DNA from: Chloroflexota bacterium
Lineage (GTDB): Bacteria; Chloroflexota; Dehalococcoidia; SM23-28-2; HRBIN24
Reading direction: 5' to 3'
Length of the DNA: 36,946 bases
Assembly: GCA_030550295.1 (NCBI GenBank)
Contig: JAUQPQ010000004.1
Location: forward strand, 1 to 36,946
In this document: positions 1 to 7,660 of the stretch, in pieces
Numbering within the stretch: position 1 is the stretch's first letter
How the letters are laid out: every line of letters starts with the position of its first letter
Program-made: the position numbers and the translations under genes
Notes under the pieces: generated by a model
The model's database searches: none
What the model saw: the letters and a program-made list of their open reading frames with translations, nothing else
Told to the model about the DNA's origin: nothing

Positions 1-500
1 GGAGTTTCCACCTCGATAAATCCTTTGGCCGAAAGGAACTGGCGGATGAACTGGGCTACCTGGTGACGAAAAACGATGCGTTGGTGCATCCCTTGGCGCC
101 TCAAGTCCAAATAGCGGAATTTAAGGCGTAACAGCTCTTCCACTTCTGTGTCCTCGTTGACGTAGAAAGGAGGCGTTCGGGAAGGGTTTAGGATAGAGGC
201 CTTGTGGGCTCTAACCTCTACCTCGCCGGTGGGTAGAGCCGGGTTTTCGGTACCTTCTGGGCGACGGGCAACTATCCCCTCCACCTGGATAACATATTCG
301 TTGCGCACAGCCTCGGCCACTGCAAAGGCCTCTGGTCCCTCCTGCGGGTGGAAAACCACCTGGACGATGCCATGGTGGTCACGAAGGTCCAGAAAGATGA
401 GGCTTCCATGGTCACGGCGCCGATGGACCCATCCAGCGAGGACTACTTTTTGGCCCACATGCTGAGCCCTTATGCTGCCACAGCTGTGGCTTTTAAGCAT
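1..500 (-). CDS. aspS: Aspartate--tRNA ligase, N-terminal part (cut by window edge)
   Basis: AspRS charges tRNA-Asp with aspartate in the cytoplasm. Reading leftward from the ATG at 498-500, about 166 residues are open to the window edge. The first ~110 are an OB-fold anticodon-binding domain (GWVHRRRDHGSLIFLDLRD, then GIVQVV). The start of the class II catalytic domain follows, with the family signature RYLDLRR and the FIRQFLSAKGFIEVET helix. The pattern is that of the bacterial-type enzyme; the catalytic GAD insertion and motifs 2 and 3 lie outside the window. No Shine-Dalgarno precedes the ATG. A TATATT -10-like hexamer (complement of 512-517) would start the transcript about five bases before the ATG. 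The gene is divergent from hemW. Identity is sure; the promoter is tentative. Confidence 0.95.
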   Translation of the reverse strand, partial: MLKSHSCGSIRAQHVGQKVVLAGWVHRRRDHGSLIFLDLRDHHGIVQVVFHPQEGPEAFAVAEAVRNEYVIQVEGIVARRPEGTENPALPTGEVEVRAHKASILNPSRTPPFYVNEDTEVEELLRLKFRYLDLRRQGMHQRIVFRHQVAQFIRQFLSAKGFIEVET

Positions 501-526
501 GGCCAAGACTCAATATAACTCACCAT

Positions 527-545
527 CTATCTCGGCAACAGATAG
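527..545. promoter_or_regulatory. Inverted repeat in the aspS/hemW divergent region
   Basis: CTATCT (527-532), a seven-base centre, and AGATAG (540-545) form a perfect 6-bp dyad. It sits between the aspS -10-like hexamer (512-517) and the TTGACC (553-558) that could be the hemW -35. It could be an operator for either gene or a chance hairpin. Confidence 0.3.
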
Positions 546-590
546 GCCCCCCTTGACCTTTTCTAGCGAAGCGACCAGCATGGAGGTGCC

Positions 591-1790
591 ATGACCGATG
601 CCGTTTCCCTCTATGTCCACATCCCTTTCTGCGAGCAGAGGTGCCCCTACTGCAACTTCAACACCTTTGCAGGCCTCAACCACCTGATGGCCCCCTATGT
701 GGAGGCGCTGGAGACGGAGCTGGCCCTGTGGTCAGAGGTGTTGGGCAAGATAGAGGTGGTGACCCTTTACTTTGGTGGGGGTACCCCTAGCCTTCTGCCG
801 ATAGGTCTTCTGGCGATGGTGCTGGAGGCCGTATACCGATTCTTTCACGTCCATGGCCTAGAGGAGATCTCCCTGGAGGCCAATCCAGGCACCCTAGATT
901 TGCATTACCTGCGGGGGCTGCGGGATCTCGGTATCAATCGCCTGAGCTTAGGCATCCAGAGCCTGGACGATGGGGAGCTCAAAGCTTTAGGGCGTCTTCA
1001 CTCCCGCCGAGAGGCATTAGAGGCCTACAGATGGGCCAGGGAGGCGGGATTTGACAACGTCAACCTAGACTTCATTTATGGCCTTCCCGGTCAAGAGCTG
1101 CCTGCCTGGCAAAAGACCCTTCAGGAGGCGATATCTCTCCAGCCTGACCACCTCTCCCTTTACGCCTTAACGGTGGAGGAAGGGACAAAGCTGGCACGAG
1201 CCATAGCTTTAGGGCTGCTCCCCGCGCCAGACCCCGACGTGCAAGCTGAGATGTTCCAATGGGCTGAAGGCGCCTTAGGGGAGGCAGGCTACCAGCATTA
1301 CGAGATCTCCAATTGGGCAAGGCCAGGGCATCAGTGCCTGCACAATCTGGCGTATTGGAGGCTAAGGCCTTACCTTGGCGTAGGGGCGGGGGCACACTCC
1401 TGCCTATGGGAGGGGAGCCGCTACTATCGCTTCTGGAACATCTCCTCGCCGCGGCGCTATATAACACGGCTTAAAAATGGCCCAACAACCCTTAAAGCTG
1501 CCGCTAGCTCGCTAAAAGATGTTCTAGGGCAAATGCCCCAGCTGGCAGGTGTGGAGGAAGGAGGGCCTAGTGAGGCTGTTCAGGAGGCACTTATGATGGG
1601 CCTGCGTCTTCTGGAGGGAGTCGACGTGAAGGAATTGGAGGAGCGATTCGGTGAGAGCCTTCTTGAGTGGCGCCTTCCTCAGGTGGAGGAGCTGTCTGAG
1701 CTGGGGCTACTAGAGTTAAGGGGCCGGCGGCTTCGCCTTACCGCTTCGGGGCTTCTTTTGGCCAACGAAGTGTTGGTGCGTCTGCTTTAG
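591..1790 (+). CDS. hemW: HemW-like radical SAM protein (heme chaperone)
   Basis: This is a HemN/HemW-family radical SAM protein of 399 residues. The N-terminus carries the CxxxCxxC cluster motif (C14, C18, C21, in HIPFCEQRCPYCNF) that binds the SAM-activating 4Fe-4S cluster. It lacks the extra fourth cysteine typical of true coproporphyrinogen dehydrogenase HemN, which favours HemW, a heme-binding chaperone. GGGTPSLLP, SLEANPGT and NRLSLGIQS are family motifs of the radical SAM barrel. PYLGVGAGAHS and the C-terminal winged-helix region (about 300-399) match the HemW tail. GGAGGT at 582-587 fixes the ATG. A TTGACC at 553-558 is a possible -35 with a poor -10. The gene is convergent with the deacetylase gene, 13 bases apart. 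Older annotations would call it an oxygen-independent coproporphyrinogen oxidase. Confidence 0.92.
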   Translation: MTDAVSLYVHIPFCEQRCPYCNFNTFAGLNHLMAPYVEALETELALWSEVLGKIEVVTLYFGGGTPSLLPIGLLAMVLEAVYRFFHVHGLEEISLEANPGTLDLHYLRGLRDLGINRLSLGIQSLDDGELKALGRLHSRREALEAYRWAREAGFDNVNLDFIYGLPGQELPAWQKTLQEAISLQPDHLSLYALTVEEGTKLARAIALGLLPAPDPDVQAEMFQWAEGALGEAGYQHYEISNWARPGHQCLHNLAYWRLRPYLGVGAGAHSCLWEGSRYYRFWNISSPRRYITRLKNGPTTLKAAASSLKDVLGQMPQLAGVEEGGPSEAVQEALMMGLRLLEGVDVKELEERFGESLLEWRLPQVEELSELGLLELRGRRLRLTASGLLLANEVLVRLL

Positions 1791-1797
1791 GGGAAAC

Positions 1798-1815
1798 GCA
1801 GGCCTAAAGGCCGTG
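1798..1815. terminator. Hairpin at the hemW/deacetylase convergent junction
   Basis: GCAGGCC, TAAA, then GGCC(G)TGC forms a seven-pair stem with one bulged G. It lies between the hemW stop and the last codons of the convergent gene. It could serve both strands, but neither side has a T-run, so termination is only suggested. Confidence 0.3.
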
Positions 1816-2835
1816 CGTGCGCTTAATCGCCCCCAGCACCACCTCTATATCTGGGCCTGGGACGGCCGGGCTCTCCCCTAGGGGATCAGGGGTGAAGGGT
1901 AGCCCCAGCATCGCCTCCAAGCATGCCTGGACCGACCACGACAAGGCGGTAAGGTCATATCCTCCCTCTAAGGCGAAAATGATACGGCCCCCACACAGCT
2001 CCTCCGCGGCTCTTACTAGAAGCGACGCCAGCTGATAGTAGCCTCTAGTGGACATAAGCATATTGGCCAGGGGATCGGCGAAGTGAGCGTCAAAGCCAGC
2101 GGAGACGAGGATTAAGTCTGGCTGGAAGCGGTAGAGGGCAGGTAGACATACCTCTTCGTAGACCCTCAAGTATTCTTGGGTGCGGCAGCCTCGGGGCAGG
2201 GGTACGTTGATGGTAGTGCCCCTACCCTCACCTTCCCCAATCTCGGCCCAGTAGCCGGTGCCAGGGTAGAAGGGGTACTGATGGGTGGAGAAGAAAAGTA
2301 CTTGAGGGTCTGAGTAGAACGTCTCCTGGGTGCCGTTGCCGTGGTGGACGTCGAAGTCTACAATTGCTACCTTGTTTACTCCCCACTCGCTGAGGGCTAC
2401 CTTAGCGGTGATGGCTACGTTGTTGAACATGCAAAATCCCATCGCCTTGTTTGGAGTAGCGTGGTGGCCTGGAGGCCGAATGAGACAGAAGGCCTTCTTT
2501 ATCTGCCCGGTCATCGTTCCTTCCAGGGCAGCTAGGCAGCCTCCTACTGCCCTGAGGGCCACCGCAAAGGAGGTTGACCCGACGTACGTGTCAGGGTCTA
2601 GCCAGCCACCTCCCTCATCGGCCTTGGCCCTTATCTGGGCCACCAGCTCCCATGAATGCACCATCTCTAAATGGGCCGAAGTGGCATCCTTAGGCGGTAC
2701 CGAGACTAAGGCCTCTAGGAGCCCTGAGCTTATGAGGCGCTCCATGATGGCCTCCAGCCGCTCAGGGCTTTCAGGGTGGCCCAGGCTCCTGTGCTCCAGG
2801 TACAAGGGATCGTAAACGTAGCCAACTTCGTTCAT
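1804..2835 (-). CDS. Histone deacetylase family (class II / AcuC-like) deacylase
   Basis: This 343-residue protein is a zinc-dependent arginase-fold deacetylase. RPPGHHA carries the catalytic His pair (H124, H125). VDFDVHHGNG supplies zinc ligands D162 and H164, AGFDAH supplies D249, and EGGY supplies the catalytic tyrosine Y293, so every active-site element is present. MGFCMFNNVAI is also typical. Bacterial members remove acyl groups from acetylpolyamines, acetyl-lysine of proteins such as acetyl-CoA synthetase, or small amides. The sequence does not say which applies here, and no acs or polyamine gene is near. The ATG at 2833-2835 has only a weak Shine-Dalgarno. The gene is probably monocistronic, convergent with hemW and divergent from selB. 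Confidence 0.93.
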   Translation of the reverse strand: MNEVGYVYDPLYLEHRSLGHPESPERLEAIMERLISSGLLEALVSVPPKDATSAHLEMVHSWELVAQIRAKADEGGGWLDPDTYVGSTSFAVALRAVGGCLAALEGTMTGQIKKAFCLIRPPGHHATPNKAMGFCMFNNVAITAKVALSEWGVNKVAIVDFDVHHGNGTQETFYSDPQVLFFSTHQYPFYPGTGYWAEIGEGEGRGTTINVPLPRGCRTQEYLRVYEEVCLPALYRFQPDLILVSAGFDAHFADPLANMLMSTRGYYQLASLLVRAAEELCGGRIIFALEGGYDLTALSWSVQACLEAMLGLPFTPDPLGESPAVPGPDIEVVLGAIKRTHGL

Positions 2836-2873
2836 GTCGTTCGCACTGGTGAGCTTATGTTATCACACGTTAA

Positions 2874-2949
2874 ATCCATTGAGAATTAAAGTCGTCCCTA
2901 GCGTTGTCCTGCCCCCTTGAAAACGGTGGGCTATGGGCTCTCAATGGAT
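2874..2949 (+). ncRNA. Structured leader upstream of selB (11-bp inverted repeat)
   Basis: ATCCATTGAGA (2874-2884) and TCTCAATGGAT (2939-2949) are perfect 11-bp complements enclosing 54 bases. Inside, GCCCCC pairs with GGTGGGC around a TTGAAAAC-like loop with one bulged T. The 3' arm ends 50 bases before the selB start. It may be a cis-acting RNA leader, a small RNA or a remnant of a small mobile repeat; I cannot tell which. It is not a tRNA, since no T-arm is present. Confidence 0.4.
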
Positions 2950-2999
2950 GATGAGCCTGTATGCGGCTTTCGTAAATGCTCAAAAGGTGGGAACGGACG

Positions 3000-4877
3000 A
3001 TGACCATGTACACTATCTGCACTGCCGGCCACGTGGACCATGGCAAGTCCTCCCTTGTAAAGGCCCTTACCGGCATCGATCCTGACCGTCTGCCCGAGGA
3101 GAAGGCGCGGGAGATGACCATAGACCTGGGGTTTGCCTGGCTTCGCTTGCCATCGGGCAGGGAAGTCAGTATCGTGGACGTCCCCGGGCACGAGCGGTTT
3201 ATCCACAACATGTTGGCCGGCCTAGGGGGGATAGACCTGGCCCTTCTGGTCGTAGCTGCCGATGAGGGGGTGATGCCCCAGACTAGGGAGCACCTGGCCA
3301 TCTTAGACCTCCTTGGGGTGGAGCATGGGGTGGTGGCCATCACTAAGAAGGACCTGGTGGAGGAGGAATTCTTGGAGCTCGTGGTCCTTGAGATACACGA
3401 GCTTTTGGACGGCACATCCCTTGCTAATATGCCAGTGGTGGCATGCTCAGCTATCACAGGAGAGGGCCTGGAAGAGTTGGTGGCTGCCCTAGACTCTCAA
3501 TTGGCTCAAACTGCCCCCAAGAGGGATATAGGTCGTCCCCGCCTCCCTATAGATAGGGTCTTTAGCCTGCCAGGGCTGGGCACTATCGTCACTGGCACCC
3601 TGGTAGACGGGTGCTTGGAGGTAGGCCAAGAGGTGGAGATCCTCCCTATTGGGGCTAGGGCCCGCATTCGCAGCATGGAGAGCCATCGTCGCCCGGTGAA
3701 CAAGGCTTTGCCGGGCGGAAGGTTGGCGCTGAACCTGCCAGGCCTTGGGGCATCTGACCTTGAAAGGGGCATGGTGGTGACCATACCTGGCTGGCTGGAA
3801 GGGGTGAAAACGTTGGACGTGAGGCTAAAGGTGGTCCCTTATTTGCGCCGCCCCGTCCGCCACAACATGGAGGTGTTCTTCCATACCGGCTCTGCCCGTG
3901 AGACGGGACGCCTTATCCTCCTCGACCGTGATGAGCTGGAGGCTGGCGAGGAGGGCTGGGCCCAGATAAGGCTACAGAACCCTGTAGCGTTGATTCGTGG
4001 AGACCGCTTTATCGTTCGCGATCCCAATGATACCCTTGGCGGAGGCGTAGTGGTGGACGTGAACGTCCCCCGCCATAGACGCTTCCACGGGGCCACCCTC
4101 AGCCGATTGGCGAGCCTTTCCAGCGCCGATCCTCGTCAGCAGATCCTTGCTTTGGTAGAACAAAAGGGGCACGTAACTTGGCGTTACCTCCTTTTCCATC
4201 TGCCTGCATCAGCCCAAGAATTGCTCAAAACTTGTGAGCTGCTCATATCGCAAGGTCTGCTGGTATCTCTTCCTCCTGATGTTATCGCTGAAGATACGGT
4301 GTTAGCTGCTGCCCAGGCGGTAGAGGCTTGGCGCAAAGAGGCAAAGGCAGCCTTAGGGGCTTACCATCGGCAGTGGCCCCTGCGCAAGGGAATGCCTAGG
4401 GAAGGGCTCCGGGTGCACTTGGGCTTGCCACCTAAAGCATTTTCAGCGCTGGTAACCCGCTGGCAGGAGGAAGGACTCCTTAAGGGGGAAGGGGACTGGT
4501 TGGCGCTGGCTACTCATGTGCCCACCCTATCTGCCCAGCAGGAGGAGGAGGCCCAAAAGGTGCTGCAGATCCTTGGCGAGCATCCCTACAATCCCCCCTC
4601 CATCTCTGACCTGGATGGGGAGGTAATAGCCTATTTAGAGGAGACAGGCCAGATAGTGCGGGTGAGCCAGGACATCGCCTTTATTTCAGAGGCGTATAAC
4701 CGCATGGTAGAACAGGTGGTAGAGGCCATATGCAAAGAAGGCCCTATAACCTTGGCTCGTGTCCGCGACATTTTGGGCACTAGCCGCAGGTGCGCCCAGG
4801 CCCTCCTGGAGCACCTAGACCAGCGACGTATCACTGTCCGCATAGGTGATGTGCGTGTGCTTAGGCAAAGGGCCTAA
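3000..4877 (+). CDS. selB: Selenocysteine-specific elongation factor SelB
   Basis: SelB is the GTPase that brings Sec-tRNA to UGA codons marked by a SECIS element. The G1 loop GHVDHGKSSL, switch II DVPGHERF and the TKKDL region form the GTPase domain (about residues 1-175). EF-Tu-like beta-barrels follow to about 370, then the winged-helix repeats that bind SECIS. The tail, with GPITLARVRDILGTSRR and ending RIGDVRVLRQRA, is characteristic of SelB rather than EF-Tu or IF2. I start at the ATG at 3000, preceded by AAAGGTGG at 2983-2990, giving 625 aa, the usual family size. An upstream in-frame ATG at 2976 adds eight non-conserved residues. The gene ends convergently with secDF, the stop codons overlapping. 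selA, selC and selD are not in the window. Confidence 0.95.
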   Translation: MTMYTICTAGHVDHGKSSLVKALTGIDPDRLPEEKAREMTIDLGFAWLRLPSGREVSIVDVPGHERFIHNMLAGLGGIDLALLVVAADEGVMPQTREHLAILDLLGVEHGVVAITKKDLVEEEFLELVVLEIHELLDGTSLANMPVVACSAITGEGLEELVAALDSQLAQTAPKRDIGRPRLPIDRVFSLPGLGTIVTGTLVDGCLEVGQEVEILPIGARARIRSMESHRRPVNKALPGGRLALNLPGLGASDLERGMVVTIPGWLEGVKTLDVRLKVVPYLRRPVRHNMEVFFHTGSARETGRLILLDRDELEAGEEGWAQIRLQNPVALIRGDRFIVRDPNDTLGGGVVVDVNVPRHRRFHGATLSRLASLSSADPRQQILALVEQKGHVTWRYLLFHLPASAQELLKTCELLISQGLLVSLPPDVIAEDTVLAAAQAVEAWRKEAKAALGAYHRQWPLRKGMPREGLRVHLGLPPKAFSALVTRWQEEGLLKGEGDWLALATHVPTLSAQQEEEAQKVLQILGEHPYNPPSISDLDGEVIAYLEETGQIVRVSQDIAFISEAYNRMVEQVVEAICKEGPITLARVRDILGTSRRCAQALLEHLDQRRITVRIGDVRVLRQRA

Positions 4878-7342
4878 GCGCGTGCCTCTACTGGCCGCCT
4901 GGGGAAGATGCGTTGCCAGATGCGTGCCAGGTCTCCTTCGTGCCACGCCACCACCACTTGAGTGGCCACAAAGATGGAGCTGTAGGTGCCCGTGATAGTC
5001 CCCAGCAAAATCACTACCAGCAGGGGCCTTATGGTGGCACCGCTAAGAAGGAGGAGAGATACGGCAGTGATGATCAACGTCAAGGAAGTATTGAGAGAGC
5101 GGGGCAGCGTCTCCGTAAGGCTGGCATTGGCTACCTCGGGCAGAGGGACATCGGGATGGAGACGGGCATTCTCGCGCATCTTGTCGAACACCACGATGGT
5201 GTCGTGCACGGAAAAGCCTAAGGCGGTCAACAGGCCGGTGATGAACATGGTGCTTACTTCCATGCCTGCCACTTTCCCCAAGATGGAAAATGACCCCACC
5301 ACAAAGAGGGCGTCGTGGAGTAGGGCTACCACTGCCGCAATCCCGTAGCGGTGGGCCCTGGGGAGCTGCCTAAACGCCCACGAGATGTAAAGCAGTATCG
5401 CAATGCTGGCTACCCCCACAGCCACCGCCGAGCTACGCCCTATCGCCCTGGAGACCACCTCTGATACCGTCTCGAAGTTGATGGTTTGGAAGGGGCCCAA
5501 CTGCTCCCTAAGCTCTCGCTCTATGGCATCCCTTTCAGAGGGAGGGGTGGGGCCTACGGGAGGAGCGTTAGCGGCCCCTTTCAGCTCGCTGGTCCTTATG
5601 ATGATGTCCCCTTCCTGGCTCACCTGGACACGGGCATTAGGATGGCCCAAGTGGGCCAAGACAGAGCGCACTGCCTCTGGGTCTGCTGGCTCTGCGAAAC
5701 GCAACGTGAAGGTGGTGCCGTTGGTGAACTCTATGCCAGGCTTGAGGGCAGGAGGAATAGCTAGGGAGATGAGGCCTGGCAAGAGGACCAGCAGGGAGAA
5801 GGCAAAAAACCACCATCTCCTTCTGGCGAAGTCCAAGGGGGGCTGCTTGGTGGCCGCTATCTTTGGCTTCCATCCCCACAAGGCGATCCTTCGTGCTGCC
5901 GGTATGGAGGCCAACAAGTGCATGTAGGCCCTGGTCACCACCATGGCAGTGAACATGCTCACCAGGACACCGATAGCCAAGGTGAGGGCGAACCCCTTGA
6001 TGAGGGAGGCATTGAACTGGTCACCAAACCACCAGAGGATCCCAGTGGTGATAAGGGTAGAAACATTGCTATCACGGATGCTAGGCCAGGCCCGGTCGAG
6101 GGCGAGATTAGTAGCCACGGCCAAGGATCGGCCGGCCCTTAGCTCCTCCCTTAGGCGCTCAGCAATGAGGATGTTTGCATCTACGGCCATACCCACTGAA
6201 AGGACGAAGGCGGCCAAACCGGCCAAGGTAAGGGTCACGGGCCACATCTTAAAGATGAACAGGACGATGGCGGCGTAGGTGGTGAGGGAAAGGGCGGCTA
6301 TCACCCCTTGCGCCCGGTAGTACGCCACCATGAAGAACAACACGGCCCCAATGCCAATAAGGGCAGCCTGGGCAGCGTGACGCACGGTGGTGTCCCCTAA
6401 GGTGGCATCCACCTGGGTCTCCTGGATCACCTTCATGGGGACGGGTAAGGCTCCCGAGTTGAGGAGAACGCTCAACTGTTTCGCCTCGTCCAGTTGCAGG
6501 GGGGAGATGATGGCGTTGCTGGAGAGCTGCTGCTGTACAACAGGGGCAGATATCACCTTCCCATCTAAGGCGATGGCTAGGGGGAAGCCAACTAAGCGGC
6601 GAGTGACATCGCTAAAGATGGTGGCGCCCCTATCGGTAAACTCAAGGGTTACCGCAAAGGCGCCACCTTCAGGGGCCTGCTCTACGCGGGAGTTGGGCTT
6701 AAGGAAGGCCCCAGTTAGGGGGATGCCCCGGAGATCGGCCGGACATCCTTCTCGGCAGACGGCAGGGTTGAGGATCATCTGCCCCGTCTCCCCTCCCGGG
6801 CCCAAGCAGCGGACGACCCCTGCCTCACGGTCTAAGAAGTAATTTCCGGAGATGGACGGGGTGGCAAAGATCGCCCCTTCTGGACTGGTGCAGATGAAGT
6901 TGCCTTCCTCTTGTAGCGGCTCTAAGAACTCGAGGCGGGCCGTCTGGCCGATGAGCTGGCGTGCTACCTCAGGCGAGACGCCAGGTATCTGGACAGCCAG
7001 GCGGTATCGCCCCTGGCGCTGGATCTCTGTCTCCGCTACGCCGAAGGCGTTGACTCTCCGTTCGATGATCTGGCGCGCTCCCTCCAGGGCCGAGTCTATG
7101 TCGACGCCTTGGGGGACGCGGGCGACGTCGGCCTCCAAAAGGATGAACGTCCCTCCCCTAAGGTCTAGGCCTAGTCGCATAGCTCGGCGGTCGAAGTCCC
7201 CAATCTTCAGGCCACGGCCTTTAGGCCAGGGGATAGAATCGGGCAGGTAGCGTTTGGGGGCACCTGGCCACACCACCACCACTGCCAAAGCGGTGATGGC
7301 CACCGTGAAGGCTACTATGGCTAAGGCTTGCCAGCGGGGCAT
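4874..7342 (-). CDS. secDF: Protein translocase SecDF, fused SecD-SecF
   Basis: This RND-type membrane protein helps pull secreted proteins out of SecYEG, using the proton (or sodium) gradient. At 822 aa it fuses both subunits. SecD occupies about 1-480: TM1 at 6-25, the motif LGLDLRGGTFILLEAD, a periplasmic P1 region, and GMAVDANILIAERLREE near 384-400. SecF occupies about 500-822: its first TM at 510-530, KPGIEFTNGTTFTLRF, and SVHDTIVVFDKMREN. Twelve TM segments are expected. A fused SecDF is known from Bacillus and others; many bacteria keep two genes. The start lies 4 bases after the yajC stop, and the GGAGG ribosome site lies inside the last yajC codons, so translation is probably coupled. 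Confidence 0.95.
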   Translation of the reverse strand: MPRWQALAIVAFTVAITALAVVVVWPGAPKRYLPDSIPWPKGRGLKIGDFDRRAMRLGLDLRGGTFILLEADVARVPQGVDIDSALEGARQIIERRVNAFGVAETEIQRQGRYRLAVQIPGVSPEVARQLIGQTARLEFLEPLQEEGNFICTSPEGAIFATPSISGNYFLDREAGVVRCLGPGGETGQMILNPAVCREGCPADLRGIPLTGAFLKPNSRVEQAPEGGAFAVTLEFTDRGATIFSDVTRRLVGFPLAIALDGKVISAPVVQQQLSSNAIISPLQLDEAKQLSVLLNSGALPVPMKVIQETQVDATLGDTTVRHAAQAALIGIGAVLFFMVAYYRAQGVIAALSLTTYAAIVLFIFKMWPVTLTLAGLAAFVLSVGMAVDANILIAERLREELRAGRSLAVATNLALDRAWPSIRDSNVSTLITTGILWWFGDQFNASLIKGFALTLAIGVLVSMFTAMVVTRAYMHLLASIPAARRIALWGWKPKIAATKQPPLDFARRRWWFFAFSLLVLLPGLISLAIPPALKPGIEFTNGTTFTLRFAEPADPEAVRSVLAHLGHPNARVQVSQEGDIIIRTSELKGAANAPPVGPTPPSERDAIERELREQLGPFQTINFETVSEVVSRAIGRSSAVAVGVASIAILLYISWAFRQLPRAHRYGIAAVVALLHDALFVVGSFSILGKVAGMEVSTMFITGLLTALGFSVHDTIVVFDKMRENARLHPDVPLPEVANASLTETLPRSLNTSLTLIITAVSLLLLSGATIRPLLVVILLGTITGTYSSIFVATQVVVAWHEGDLARIWQRIFPRRPVEARA

Positions 7343-7346
7343 CCCC

Positions 7347-7658
7347 CTATTCCTCCTGTGACGGTGTTCGGTGAGTAGAGTTGGCCCCCAGGCGCTCTAC
7401 GATGGCGGTAGCCAAGGCACGCACCTCTATGCCCGGGCCCAGCTCTAACACCACTTCGGCAGGCCCACCTTCGACTGCCTCTACCTCCTTTACGGTACCG
7501 ATAAGCCCGCCTTGAGTCACCACCCTGTCCCCCATGCGCAGCTCTGATATGGTTTTCCTCCAGCGGTTCCTCTCCCTCTGGATAGGCCGGTAGAAGGCGA
7601 AGTAGAAGATGAGGGCGATGGCTATAGGATATGCCAGGGCGAAGATTAAGAGATCCAT
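7347..7658 (-). CDS. yajC: Preprotein translocase subunit YajC
   Basis: This is a single-span inner-membrane partner of SecDF, 103 aa. Residues about 3-22 form the TM helix, followed by the family sequence FYRPIQRERNRWRK and the small domain LRMGDRVVTQGGLIGTV, which is diagnostic for YajC. The order yajC-secD-secF is widely conserved and here follows cca with only two intervening bases. The C-terminal 15 residues are polar and unconserved. Confidence 0.95.
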   Translation of the reverse strand: MDLLIFALAYPIAIALIFYFAFYRPIQRERNRWRKTISELRMGDRVVTQGGLIGTVKEVEAVEGGPAEVVLELGPGIEVRALATAIVERLGANSTHRTPSQEE

Positions 7659-7660
7659 CC

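Noticed and set aside
2874-2949. The selB leader could be tRNA-Sec (76 bases, long end stem, a TTTCA-like loop on the minus strand)
   Set aside because: No T-arm GTTCRANYC, no pairing around a UCA anticodon and no long variable arm; tRNA-Sec is also longer, about 90-100 bases.
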